Shown one piece after another: positions 43,394 to 51,627 of a stretch of 64,000 nucleotides of DNA (positions are counted from its first letter, which is position 1; each line of letters opens with the position of its first letter). The DNA is from Paramixta manurensis (GTDB taxonomy: Bacteria; Pseudomonadota; Gammaproteobacteria; Enterobacterales; Enterobacteriaceae): the NCBI RefSeq assembly GCF_013285385.1, contig NZ_CP054212.1, positions 4,154,001 through 4,218,000 on the forward strand, given 5' to 3'. The position numbers and the translations under genes are program-made. A model generated the notes under the pieces. That model did no database searches, was not told the DNA's origin, and was given only the letters and a program-made list of their open reading frames with translations.

Positions 43394-45043
43394 CTACTCT
43401 TCTTTACCGACCAGTAGCGCTTCCAGCAAATCGAGATCATGCAAGATTTTTTGCATCGTCTCATTACTGATCTGCTGGGTGGCGCGCAAATGGTATAGCT
43501 CGCCGCGTTCAGCACGCAGCCCGGTTAACCGGAAACGGCGCTCAAGATCTTCCGCTAACTGCGCGCGCTCAATATCCTCTTTCCCATCAACGCGACGACG
43601 CAAGTTACCAATCACACGCGAACTGACCTCTTTCAGCAATTCGGTATCAATGTTCTCTTCCGTGTCCTGCGTTAGCCGCTCTTCCATCTTATACAGGCTC
43701 TCGATCGCTACCCCTGCCATTACCGCCCGGGCGCGCTGGATTTCACGCCGATTGCCCGCTTTATCGACACCTTCAATACCGCGCAGCAGCATCGGTAACA
43801 GAATAACGCCAACAAATAGCGAGAAAAGAATGACCCCGGTGGCGATAAATACCAGTTCGTAGCGCGCCGGAAAGATATCGCCATTAGTCAGATAGAGCGG
43901 AATCGAAAGCACACCCGCTAGCGTTATCGCACCACGCACGCCGGCAAACGAGGCGATGAGCAACTCGCGCATGCTGTAATTACTGAACTCCATCGGTTTT
44001 TTCTTCAGCAAGCGTACGCTAATGCGCTGCATACCATACAGCCAGCCGAAACGTACAATCATTAGCGCCACGTAAACCAGAATAATGTCGGTAAACAGCA
44101 TCCATAACTCGACGTTTGGATCGGCATTCGCCTGAATAATCGAGGTTTCCAGAATGCCCGGCAACTGTAGCCCCAGCATCAGGAACACCATGCCGTTAAA
44201 CACAAACTCCAGCATTTGCCACACGCTATTAGCACGCAAACGCATCGCCAACGGCGCCTGACGAATGATCCCGGAACGCGCGATGGTCATCCCGGCGGCG
44301 ACCGATGCCAGAATGCCGGAGACGCCAAGATGCTCAGCAATCAGATAGGAAGCAAAAGGCAGCAGTAACAGCAGCACCGTTTGCGTGGCCGGATCGTCCC
44401 CGCTTAACCGGCTAAACAGACGCAGGGATTTACCGTACAGCCAACAGACGGCAATACCCGCCAGCAGGCCGCCAATCGCGACTTTAAAAAACTCGACCGT
44501 CGCGCCAGAGACGGTAAACACCATGGTACCCATGGCAACCGCCACGGCAAATTTGAGCGAGACCAAGCCAGAAGCGTCGTTCATCAACGCTTCACCTTGC
44601 AGTATCGACATGATTTTTTTCGGGATGCGGCCTTCGCCGACAATGCCTGATAATGCCACCGCATCGGTCGGCGACAGCACCGCCGCCAGCGCAAAAGCAG
44701 GGATCAACGGGATACCGGGCACCATCCAGTAAATCAGGTAGCCGATACCGACCACAGTAATTAATACCAACACCAGCGCCAAACCGATAATCTCGCGCCC
44801 GTGATGCAAAAACTCGCTGGTTGGCGTTTTCCAGCCGTCGGCAAACAGTAACGGTGGAATAAACAGCACTAAAAACAGTTCAGGGTCAAAATCAACATGT
44901 AGACCGAAAGTGGGCCAGGCGAGCAAGGCGCCTGCCGCAATTTGCACCAGCGGTAGGGGTATCTGAAAGGGAATAATACGTGCGGCGACGCCGGAGAGCG
45001 ACACCACCAGAGTCATAATGAGTATTGTAAAAAAAATTTCCAT
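43394..45043 (-). CDS. yjcE: Sodium/proton antiporter YjcE (CPA1 family)
   Basis: A 549-residue cation:proton antiporter, the same length as E. coli YjcE. About twelve membrane segments come first, with the ion-site stretch ALAAVLSPTDAVALSGIV and EGEALMNDASGLVSLKFAVA. A cytoplasmic tail of about 150 polar residues follows (GIEGVDKAGNRREIQRARAV onward). The frame is open for 29 codons upstream, but the family start MEIFFTILIMTLVVS matches the ATG at 45043. The cation and direction of physiological transport are inferred from the family. Confidence 0.92.
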   Translation of the reverse strand: MEIFFTILIMTLVVSLSGVAARIIPFQIPLPLVQIAAGALLAWPTFGLHVDFDPELFLVLFIPPLLFADGWKTPTSEFLHHGREIIGLALVLVLITVVGIGYLIYWMVPGIPLIPAFALAAVLSPTDAVALSGIVGEGRIPKKIMSILQGEALMNDASGLVSLKFAVAVAMGTMVFTVSGATVEFFKVAIGGLLAGIAVCWLYGKSLRLFSRLSGDDPATQTVLLLLLPFASYLIAEHLGVSGILASVAAGMTIARSGIIRQAPLAMRLRANSVWQMLEFVFNGMVFLMLGLQLPGILETSIIQANADPNVELWMLFTDIILVYVALMIVRFGWLYGMQRISVRLLKKKPMEFSNYSMRELLIASFAGVRGAITLAGVLSIPLYLTNGDIFPARYELVFIATGVILFSLFVGVILLPMLLRGIEGVDKAGNRREIQRARAVMAGVAIESLYKMEERLTQDTEENIDTELLKEVSSRVIGNLRRRVDGKEDIERAQLAEDLERRFRLTGLRAERGELYHLRATQQISNETMQKILHDLDLLEALLVGKEE

Positions 45044-45260
45044 GCTGTCCTTGAAGCCTCTTCCAACAGGCGCGGTAATCATTAACTGAATCGCATAGCA
45101 ATACGATCCCTGACCGGCAGTGTAAAACAAAACGCTCTATGGTTTAAAAACAGGATGTGCGTTTAGGAAAATTATGGATGAATCTGTCGAAAAACCCGAC
45201 AAAGGCAGCCGAATTAATTCGAAAAACAGTTAACAGTAACAGCGACATAAATGAAATAAC

Positions 45261-45281
45261 CCGGCGCGCTTGCCGCGCCGG
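45261..45281 (-). terminator. Hairpin after ghxP
   Basis: A perfect 8-bp GC stem, CCGGCGCG / CGCGCCGG, with loop CTTGC, 10 bp after the ghxP stop. GTTATTTCATTT follows in the ghxP direction, and CGTTTTTCC on the other strand. Confidence 0.75.
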
Positions 45282-45290
45282 CGTTTTTCC

Positions 45291-46640
45291 TTACAGCGCC
45301 CAGCCACCGGCGTAAAACGCCACCAGCGCCAGGGCGATAATCACGGTACCCACATTTAGCTTGCGCCATTCGCCGGCAAAAATTCGACCAATCACTAATG
45401 CGCCAAAACCCAACATAATGCCCGTAACGATATTGCAGGTTAGAACAATAAAAACCGCAGCCAGCAAGCCCGACATCGCATCGACAAAATCGCTAAAATC
45501 GATTTTCGACACATTGCTCAACATCAATAGGCCAACGTACATCAACGCCGGGGCAGTGGCATACGCCGGAACCAACCAGGCTAACGGCGACATAAACAAA
45601 ATCAGCATAAACAACACACCAACCACAATGGCGGTGAGGCCGGTTTTCCCGCCGGCTGCGGTTCCCGCTGCCGATTCGATATACACCGCCGCCGGTGAAG
45701 CGCCAACCAAACCGGCAAAAATACTGCTCACCGAATCGGTAGTCAGTGCTTTACCGCCGCTGATGATCTGCCCATCCTTATCCAATAGATTCGCCTGCCC
45801 GGCTACCGCGCGAATAGTACCGGTGGCGTCAAACACCGCCGTCATGACTAACGCCAGTACGCTGGGAAGTACCGCTGGCTTTAACGCGCCTAAAATATCG
45901 AGGCTAAACATCAGCGAATGACCGCTATCATCTTTCAGGCTTGGCATAGCAAACAGCCCCTGGAAACGTACCGCCGGATCGAAAATCAACCCCAATAGTG
46001 AGATCACGATAATCGTCAGCAAAATACCGCCCGGTACGCGCAGTTTTTCCAGGCCAAAAATGACCGCCAGCCCCACCAATGCCATCATGACCGGGAAAGA
46101 GGTAAAGTGCCCTAATGCTACCGGCAAGCCCGGCGCCGGGTTTTTGATCACCAGCCCTACGCTGTCAGCGGCGATTAATAGCAGGAACAGGCCGATCCCT
46201 ACCCCGGTACCATGCGCAACGCCCATCGGTAAATTACGTAAAATCCAGGCGCGTATACCGGTAGCGGAAATCAGCGTAAACAAGACCCCCATCAGAAACA
46301 CTGCGCCCAGTGCCACCGGCACGCTAATATGCTGCCCCAGCACCAAGCTAAAGGCCGTGAACGCTGTCAGGGAAATCGCACAGCCAATCGCCATCGGCAA
46401 GTTGGCCCAGAGCCCCATAATCAGCGAGCCAAAACTGGCGACCAGACAGGTCGAGACGAATACCGCAGTCGGGGGGAAACCGGCTTTGCCTAGCATTCCC
46501 GGCACCACGATCACCGAGTAAACCATGGCGAGAAAGGTGGTCAGCCCGGCAAGAACCTCTTGTCGTACGCTACTGCCGCGTGCAGAGATAGAAAACCAAG
46601 CATCCAACGCGCCACCGGCCGGTTTGGATTGTATCGACAT
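45291..46640 (-). CDS. ghxP: Guanine/hypoxanthine permease GhxP
   Basis: A 449-residue purine permease of the AzgA-like branch (E. coli YjcD/GhxP, 449). Motifs: EVLAGLTTFLAMVYSVIVVPGML, GLWANLPMAIGCAISLTAF, FDATGTIRAVAGQA and SPAAVYIESAAGTAAGGKTGLTA. It imports guanine and hypoxanthine with protons. An in-frame ATG 36 bp upstream is not used, judging from the family start MSIQSKPAGGALDAWF. A PurR box lies 56 bp upstream. Confidence 0.93.
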   Translation of the reverse strand: MSIQSKPAGGALDAWFSISARGSSVRQEVLAGLTTFLAMVYSVIVVPGMLGKAGFPPTAVFVSTCLVASFGSLIMGLWANLPMAIGCAISLTAFTAFSLVLGQHISVPVALGAVFLMGVLFTLISATGIRAWILRNLPMGVAHGTGVGIGLFLLLIAADSVGLVIKNPAPGLPVALGHFTSFPVMMALVGLAVIFGLEKLRVPGGILLTIIVISLLGLIFDPAVRFQGLFAMPSLKDDSGHSLMFSLDILGALKPAVLPSVLALVMTAVFDATGTIRAVAGQANLLDKDGQIISGGKALTTDSVSSIFAGLVGASPAAVYIESAAGTAAGGKTGLTAIVVGVLFMLILFMSPLAWLVPAYATAPALMYVGLLMLSNVSKIDFSDFVDAMSGLLAAVFIVLTCNIVTGIMLGFGALVIGRIFAGEWRKLNVGTVIIALALVAFYAGGWAL

Positions 46641-46964
46641 AAAAAATAACCCCTGAAATTTCTTATCATGTATCAATGCGCAGGTATTGCATGAGACGCA
46701 AACGTTTACTTCACTGCACGCAAGTACCGTTCAAAACGGCATAGAAACCCGCAAAAATTCGTCATCTGGCGAAAGTCTGCGCGCCACGCCCCTGGATGCG
46801 TTAAAAAAAGCAAACGATTATCCTGCCTTTGACCAAGTCTTTTCAACTGCTGTTTACCGGGAAATTTACCGATTGATTGATCCAGGTGGGTATGATGACC
46901 TTGCGCGGGGAGCGCCGCGAACGGCGCCTGGAAAGCAAAGTGGGCATGGCGGGCAGCGCCCGCA
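46641..46964. promoter_or_regulatory. Gap between ghxP and the glutathione transferase gene
   Basis: 324 bp. It holds the PurR box of ghxP (46696-46711). An open frame on the plus strand (46687-47028) has no ribosome site and an unlikely Arg/Pro/Ser-rich product; no gene is called there. Confidence 0.5.
46696..46711 (+). promoter_or_regulatory. PurR operator of ghxP
   Basis: ACGCAAACGTTTACTT fits all fixed positions of the PurR consensus ANGCAANCGNTTNCNT and lies 56 bp upstream of the ghxP start. E. coli yjcD is also a PurR target. Confidence 0.85.
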
Positions 46965-47633
46965 CTACTCGCCGGTAAGATCCAGTTCACCGCCCTGCCC
47001 GATCGCCCGCTGCCAGGCCGGACGCTGAGTTATCTTTTCCAGCCATTGTTGCGTAGCGGGTTGCTGCGCCAGCCCGCCACGCGCGACGAGCGCCTGCACC
47101 GGAAAACTCATTTGAATATCCGCGAGACTGAAATTCGCCCCGGCAAACCACGGGTGCTGCGCCAGATGTTGCTCAATAAACTGCTTATGGGTTGCCAGTT
47201 GTTTATCCAAATAGCCTTTCTGCACGCCCTTACCTAACACCGCGCCAACCGGGCGCAGTAACCACGGTACCGGCGCTTTGCCCAGGCGGCTAAACAGCAG
47301 TTTCATTACCAAGAGCGGCATTAACGAACCTTCCGCATAGTGCAGCCAATAACGGGCCTGAAGCCGTTCTTCTTCATCGTTTAATGTCAGGCGATATTCG
47401 CTGTCATAGCGTTCCGCAAGGTACTCAAGGATCGCCCCCGATTCAGCCACGACGCGATTACCGTCGGTAATAATTGGGGATTTTCCCAACGGATGGATTT
47501 TTTTCAGCGCCGCCGGCGCCAGCATTGTGCTCTCGCGCTGATAATGTTTAATCTGATAAGGCGTCTCTAACTCTTCCAACAACCAGAGCACGCGCTGTGA
47601 ACGGGAATTATTCAGGTGGTGAACGGTGATCAT
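46965..47633 (-). CDS. Glutathione S-transferase family protein
   Basis: A 222-residue cytosolic transferase-like protein. The N-terminal thioredoxin domain starts VHHLNNSRSQRVLWLLEEL; Ser9 of NNSRSQ is the likely catalytic or glutathione-facing residue. GKSPIITDGNRVVAESGAILEYLAERY forms the glutathione site. The helical domain has FAGANFSLADIQMSFP. The ATG at 47633 is chosen over one nine codons upstream, since the family starts directly with the beta strand. It is next to soxR and could be a stress-response gene, but no SoxS site was identified. Confidence 0.88.
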   Translation of the reverse strand: MITVHHLNNSRSQRVLWLLEELETPYQIKHYQRESTMLAPAALKKIHPLGKSPIITDGNRVVAESGAILEYLAERYDSEYRLTLNDEEERLQARYWLHYAEGSLMPLLVMKLLFSRLGKAPVPWLLRPVGAVLGKGVQKGYLDKQLATHKQFIEQHLAQHPWFAGANFSLADIQMSFPVQALVARGGLAQQPATQQWLEKITQRPAWQRAIGQGGELDLTGE

Positions 47634-47675
47634 GCGGCTTCTCTTTATGGTGGCAGACACCAGCCAGTATAGACG

Positions 47676-48149
47676 TTAAGCCTCTTCATCGTTTTCCGGG
47701 TTAAGCAAAATCGCGCCGGTTCCCTGCTGAGCAAGCCGATCGCCGGGGTTACGTAATGGGCAATCACGCATCGACAGGCAGCCACAGCCGATACAGCCAT
47801 CTAGGTCATCCCGTAATCGCGTCAACGTTTCAATACGTTTATTCAGTTCAGCGCGCCACTGCGCGGTTAACGCATTCCACTCTTTAACCGACATTCTTTT
47901 ATCTGTCGGCATTCCTGCAAGGCTGTCTCCCACGGTTGCCAAGGGAATCCCAATCCGCTGGGCGATTTTAATAATTGCCACCCGGCGCAACACATCGCGG
48001 CCATAGCGCCGCTGATTCCCGGCATTACGCGTGCTGGCAATCAGCCCTTTCGACTCATAAAAATGCAGCGCGGAGACCGCCACGCCGCTACGTTTTGCCA
48101 CCTCGCCTGGTGAAAGCACCGGTTTAGGGTAGTTGCGATCTTTTTTCAT
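47676..48149 (-). CDS. soxR: Redox-sensing regulator SoxR
   Basis: A 157-residue MerR-family sensor of redox-cycling drugs. The helix-turn-helix is at about 11-50 (LSPGEVAKRSGVAVSALHFYESKGL), followed by a coiled-coil dimer helix. The 2Fe-2S cluster ligands are Cys119, Cys122, Cys124 and Cys130 (GCIGCGCLSMRDC), at the same positions as in E. coli. When oxidised it activates soxS. It is divergent from soxS over the palindromic operator. Confidence 0.97.
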   Translation of the reverse strand: MKKDRNYPKPVLSPGEVAKRSGVAVSALHFYESKGLIASTRNAGNQRRYGRDVLRRVAIIKIAQRIGIPLATVGDSLAGMPTDKRMSVKEWNALTAQWRAELNKRIETLTRLRDDLDGCIGCGCLSMRDCPLRNPGDRLAQQGTGAILLNPENDEEA

Positions 48150-48156
48150 TTGGCTC

Positions 48157-48187
48157 TTTACCTCAAGTTAACTTGAGGAATTATACT
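48157..48187 (+). promoter_or_regulatory. soxS promoter with SoxR operator and 19-bp spacer
   Basis: The 18-bp palindrome CCTCAAGTTAACTTGAGG (48161-48178) matches the E. coli SoxR site. The -35 is TTTACC at 48157-48162 and the -10 is TATACT at 48182-48187. The spacer is 19 bp, the overlong spacing typical of MerR-type promoters that are untwisted on activation. Confidence 0.95.
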
Positions 48188-48238
48188 CCTCCTCCATCAG
48201 AACGCGATATTAAAAACCTCACGATGAAGGATGTGGTC

Positions 48239-48661
48239 ATGATGCATAACGAAATTATTCATTCTCTGACTGACTGGATTGAAGACAACCTGGATAAAAC
48301 GTTGTCGATTGATGAAGTCGCCGCTAAATCCGGCTATTCGAAGTGGCATTTACAGCGGATGTTCCGCGCAGTAACCCGGCAGACGCTGGGCGGCTATATT
48401 CGCGAACGCCGTTTAACACTGGCGGCAGAAGCATTGCGCCAGACACAGCGCCCGGTGTTCGATATTGCCATGCAGTATGGGTACGATTCGCAGCAAACTT
48501 TTTCGCGCGTATTCCGCCGCCAGTTTTCGCAAACACCCACCGCTTATCGTCACACCATGCGCCGTCAGACTTTACAGCGCCAGCGGGTTAACTTCGATTG
48601 TAGCGACAATCTCACCAGCTATGCGCAACGCACCACTGGCGAATGCTGTCCGCTTATCTAG
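48239..48661 (+). CDS. soxS: Superoxide-response regulator SoxS with C-terminal extension
   Basis: An AraC-family activator of the superoxide regulon. The two helix-turn-helix units are seen in SIDEVAAKSGYSKWHLQRMFRAV and FDIAMQYGYDSQQTFSRVFRRQF. GAAGGA lies 7 nt before the ATG at 48239, giving 140 residues. E. coli SoxS has 107 and ends at YRHRL; here, after YRHTM, about 32 further residues continue, ending in ECCPLI with a pair of cysteines. The extension is in frame with no sign of a shift. Whether it matters is unknown. Confidence 0.93.
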   Translation: MMHNEIIHSLTDWIEDNLDKTLSIDEVAAKSGYSKWHLQRMFRAVTRQTLGGYIRERRLTLAAEALRQTQRPVFDIAMQYGYDSQQTFSRVFRRQFSQTPTAYRHTMRRQTLQRQRVNFDCSDNLTSYAQRTTGECCPLI

Positions 48662-48686
48662 TATTGGGGGCGGCGATTTCGCCCCG

Positions 48687-49955
48687 TTACGCACTCTCAC
48701 TGGCCTGCAGGGAAGAGGTCGATAAATATCCTCCCCCTCCGCGCGCTTTGATACTGTACATTGCGGCATCCGCCTGTGCTAACAGCGCCTGAGGCGAATG
48801 GTGGTTTTTCGCCAACGCCACACCAATGCTCAGTGTTTGGAAATGCGCTTCTCCGCCAGGTAATAAAATCGGTTCTCTCATTGCGAGAATTAAGTGATGC
48901 GCCGCTTGCGCGGCCTGCTCCGCGCGATCGATATTGTGCAGTAACACTGCGAACTCATCGCCACCGAGCCGGGCCACCAAATCACTGGCCCGCAAATTGG
49001 CACGCAGACGCCGGGCCGTCTCGACCAGAACGTCATCTCCCGCCGCATGGCCATAAGTGTCATTCACCTGTTTAAACCGGTCGCCATCAATAAATAGCAC
49101 CGCCGCGCGCCTGCGCAGACTGGGATCGCTGAGTAAACGTTTTAATTCGCGCTCGAAGAACAATCGATTAGGCAACCGAGTCAGCGCATCGTGAGAGGCC
49201 TGGAAAGCCAGCGAGTCATGTTGGCGTTTCATTTGCTGCTGCCACTTCGCCATTTCATCCAGCAAGCCATTAAAATCACTACTGAGTTTGTTCAGTTCAG
49301 CAATGTCGGAACCGGGAACGCGTTGCGTAAATATCCGCCTGGCCCGCACATCATGCGCCACGCTGGCAATGTTCTGTAGCCCACGCAAGATGCCCTGATG
49401 CATACGGTGCGAAAGTATTGAAGCGAATAATGCGGTGAATAACAGGCTGCCCATCAGCCAACTGATGACCAGGTAGATATAGCGAATAATGGTTTCCGCA
49501 TTACCGGTTAACCAAACGCGCCCAATCTCTTGATTATGATGCGTTATCGCCACCGAGACCGGGTGCGGAAAAAACCATGAGGCAATAAAACGATGGGCTT
49601 TATTTTGCTCAAGAAACCGGCGCGAATGCCAGGCGGCTAACGGATTATTTTGCTGGCGATAAATTTTACCCTGCGCGAATTCGCCATGTTGCCCAAGACC
49701 TTGCAAAATATCCTGCGCCGCTTGCTGGTCGTTGGCCAGGACCGCGCCTTTTACTGCATAACTGACGGTTGAAGCCACCAGTTGTAAATTGCTTTCGGCG
49801 TAACTACGTAGTGCAAACAGTGAGAGTACTGACAGCGACACACCCGACACCGATAGCGAAACCAAGATAATAATCAAATGGATACGTTGCAATGACTGAC
49901 GCAATGTCGGCAACGAATGCGGCAACGCAGAAACGAAAGAGTTATGCCGGACCAT
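48687..49955 (-). CDS. Diguanylate cyclase, DgcN/YfiN-like
   Basis: A 422-residue inner-membrane c-di-GMP synthase. A first hydrophobic segment (about 27-49) and a second (about 157-181) bracket a periplasmic sensor region like that of YfiN (AVLANDQQAAQDILQGLGQHG; SWFFPHPVSVAI). A HAMP-like linker follows. The cyclase domain holds DALTRLPNRLFF, FIDGDRFKQVNDTYGH and GGDEF at 331-335. RASD at 322-325 is a proper RxxD inhibitory site, five residues before GGDEF. The ATG at 49955 is chosen over a TTG at 49976 because GGCAGG precedes it. E. coli has the phosphodiesterase gene pdeC at this spot. Confidence 0.88.
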   Translation of the reverse strand: MVRHNSFVSALPHSLPTLRQSLQRIHLIIILVSLSVSGVSLSVLSLFALRSYAESNLQLVASTVSYAVKGAVLANDQQAAQDILQGLGQHGEFAQGKIYRQQNNPLAAWHSRRFLEQNKAHRFIASWFFPHPVSVAITHHNQEIGRVWLTGNAETIIRYIYLVISWLMGSLLFTALFASILSHRMHQGILRGLQNIASVAHDVRARRIFTQRVPGSDIAELNKLSSDFNGLLDEMAKWQQQMKRQHDSLAFQASHDALTRLPNRLFFERELKRLLSDPSLRRRAAVLFIDGDRFKQVNDTYGHAAGDDVLVETARRLRANLRASDLVARLGGDEFAVLLHNIDRAEQAAQAAHHLILAMREPILLPGGEAHFQTLSIGVALAKNHHSPQALLAQADAAMYSIKARGGGGYLSTSSLQASESA

Positions 49956-50354
49956 AGTGGTTACCTGCCCCGTCAACCCTGAAAGAAAACATGAGGCCAG
50001 CCGGTGCGGAATAAAAATAGCGCGGTGTATTACGTGGTTTGTGCATTGTTATCATCCTTATGAAACGCAGCTCAAAACCCTCTTTCTCATTACCCTTAAT
50101 GCTTGATTACGTAATGAGATAGAGGGTTACCTGAAAAAATTCGCTATTTCTCAGGACCCTGTCAAAAGCGGCAAAAAAACTACCATACCAGGCTTAAATT
50201 TTGTTCAAATTTTAAAATCCAGTGATATAATGTGAGCCAAGTCACATTACTGCCGTGTCAGTTCATGGGTTGAGAGGGTTCCCTGGCTTCCTCACAACAC
50301 CTCAGGTGATGCCAATAACCAACGTCAGGGCAGACATCTTCAGAGGTTTTTTAC
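49956..50354. other. Gap upstream of yjcB with a large inverted repeat
   Basis: 399 bp with no gene. Apart from the inverted repeat at 50076-50128 it contains promoters for the diguanylate cyclase and for yjcB, and a run GTGAGCCAAGTCACATT near 50232. Nothing else was recognised. Confidence 0.5.
50076..50128. repeat. 18-bp near-perfect inverted repeat
   Basis: Left arm AACCCTCTTTCTCATTAC (50076-50093) and right arm GTAATGAGATAGAGGGTT (50111-50128) pair at 17 of 18 positions around a 17-nt loop. No T-run follows. It may be an operator for a large dimer, an RNA hairpin, or an old insertion scar. Confidence 0.85.
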
Positions 50355-50636
50355 ATGGCTACCTTGACCACCGGTCTTATTGTAATGCGCTGGGAATTAC
50401 TGAGCGCAATCATGATGTTTTTCGCCAGCACTTTTAAAATTAAATGCCGCCAGAGCAGCCATAACCTGATGGCGTTTGTGTTTAGCGGCGTTGGCATTGG
50501 CATGTCTTGTTGGTTTGTCACCGGCCTGCTTGGCATTACCCTTAGCATGGAAAACTTCAACAACTTTTTGGACATTTCCAAACATGCCTTTGTGGATATC
50601 ATGAGCCAGGCTCCTGCCAACTGGCCAATGCCTTAA
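50355..50636 (+). CDS. yjcB: YjcB family small inner-membrane protein
   Basis: A 93-residue protein of unknown function, closely matching E. coli YjcB at both ends (MATLTTGLIVMRWELLSAIMMFFAST and APANWPMP). Two hydrophobic segments are seen at about 8-27 and 38-63. It is in the same place as in E. coli, next to ssb/uvrA, although an insertion now separates it from ssb. Confidence 0.92.
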   Translation: MATLTTGLIVMRWELLSAIMMFFASTFKIKCRQSSHNLMAFVFSGVGIGMSCWFVTGLLGITLSMENFNNFLDISKHAFVDIMSQAPANWPMP

Positions 50637-50668
50637 GCCTGCTCTCCGCCTGCTTTCGCTTCCGGTTG

Positions 50669-51619
50669 TCATACTTTTTTCAACATTTCCGGAAGCGAAA
50701 TATCCTCAGACTTTGCGTCAGATTGCGGCACTCGGGTGCGGTCCTGAATCCACATGTCGCCCATGATTTTATCCAGCCCCTGTTCCAGGCCGGTCACCAA
50801 ACCTGCTCCTGGCGTAAAGGTTAACTCGCCAAAGTAGATCTGATCCCCATGGATGTACCAATCGACACGCACGTAGTCGAACGCACACGCCAGTGTTTTA
50901 CTCAGTTCCAGCGCCTTTGCTAACTTGTCTTGCTTATCTGCCATATCCAGCCCGGTATCGCGGATACGATGGAAAACCTTGCTCAGATTGTTCACATAAA
51001 ACTGCATCGATAACGCCGGGCCGCCGCGGTTATAGATCACCTGCAATACATATTCAAAGTTGCCGTCCCGCTTGTTGAACATATGAAACTTGTAGTCCAC
51101 GGCGGCGCTTTCCCCGTCACCGATATAGCGCTCAACCAAGATATGCGGCTTGATGTAGCGATAGTGAATTTCCCGTACTTCGTTGGAGTAATCTTTTTTC
51201 AACCACTCCTGGCAACGGTTAACCAAACGTTGACGACCTTCGGTATCCGGCTCCTCAAGCAAAATCTCCACCATGTTGGAACCGTGGTTTGATTTAATCA
51301 CCGTATTTCTTAACGACGCCACATTAAGCAATGTTGCGGGGTCGCTGGTTTCATGCACCAACGGGATCAAGTACTGATCGCCAATAATATTGGCAATATA
51401 ACCACGCACTAAAAACTTATCGGACAACCGTCCGTAACACAGATGATCGCCATTGATGAATTTGCGGTACAGCACCTTTTCATTGAACAGCTTAGGCTCG
51501 CGTATGTTCGGTAAGTGTTTAAATTTATAAAAATAGTGCACTCGATCCTGATAGACCCACGGCATTTTTTTAACAAAATAGAGAACGCTTCTTCTCAATT
51601 CATTCTTAAAATTCAACAT
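50669..51619 (-). CDS. TupA-like ATP-grasp protein
   Basis: A 316-residue member of the TupA-like ATP-grasp group, which is often found in polysaccharide loci and is thought to add amino-acid or peptide-like groups to sugars. Visible motifs: FNEKVLYRKFINGD, DKFLVRGYIANIIGDQYLIPLV, VIKSNHGSNMVEI, ILVERYIGDG and the metal-binding end YVRVDWYIHGDQIYFGELTFTPGAG. It probably forms an operon with the flippase gene 8 bp upstream. No glycosyltransferase is present nearby. Confidence 0.85.
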   Translation of the reverse strand: MLNFKNELRRSVLYFVKKMPWVYQDRVHYFYKFKHLPNIREPKLFNEKVLYRKFINGDHLCYGRLSDKFLVRGYIANIIGDQYLIPLVHETSDPATLLNVASLRNTVIKSNHGSNMVEILLEEPDTEGRQRLVNRCQEWLKKDYSNEVREIHYRYIKPHILVERYIGDGESAAVDYKFHMFNKRDGNFEYVLQVIYNRGGPALSMQFYVNNLSKVFHRIRDTGLDMADKQDKLAKALELSKTLACAFDYVRVDWYIHGDQIYFGELTFTPGAGLVTGLEQGLDKIMGDMWIQDRTRVPQSDAKSEDISLPEMLKKV

Positions 51620-51627
51620 CTTTTACC

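Noticed and set aside
46687..47028. A 113-codon plus-strand gene between ghxP and the glutathione transferase gene
   Set aside because: It begins inside the PurR box region, has no ribosome site, overlaps the transferase gene and gives an Arg/Pro/Ser-rich product.
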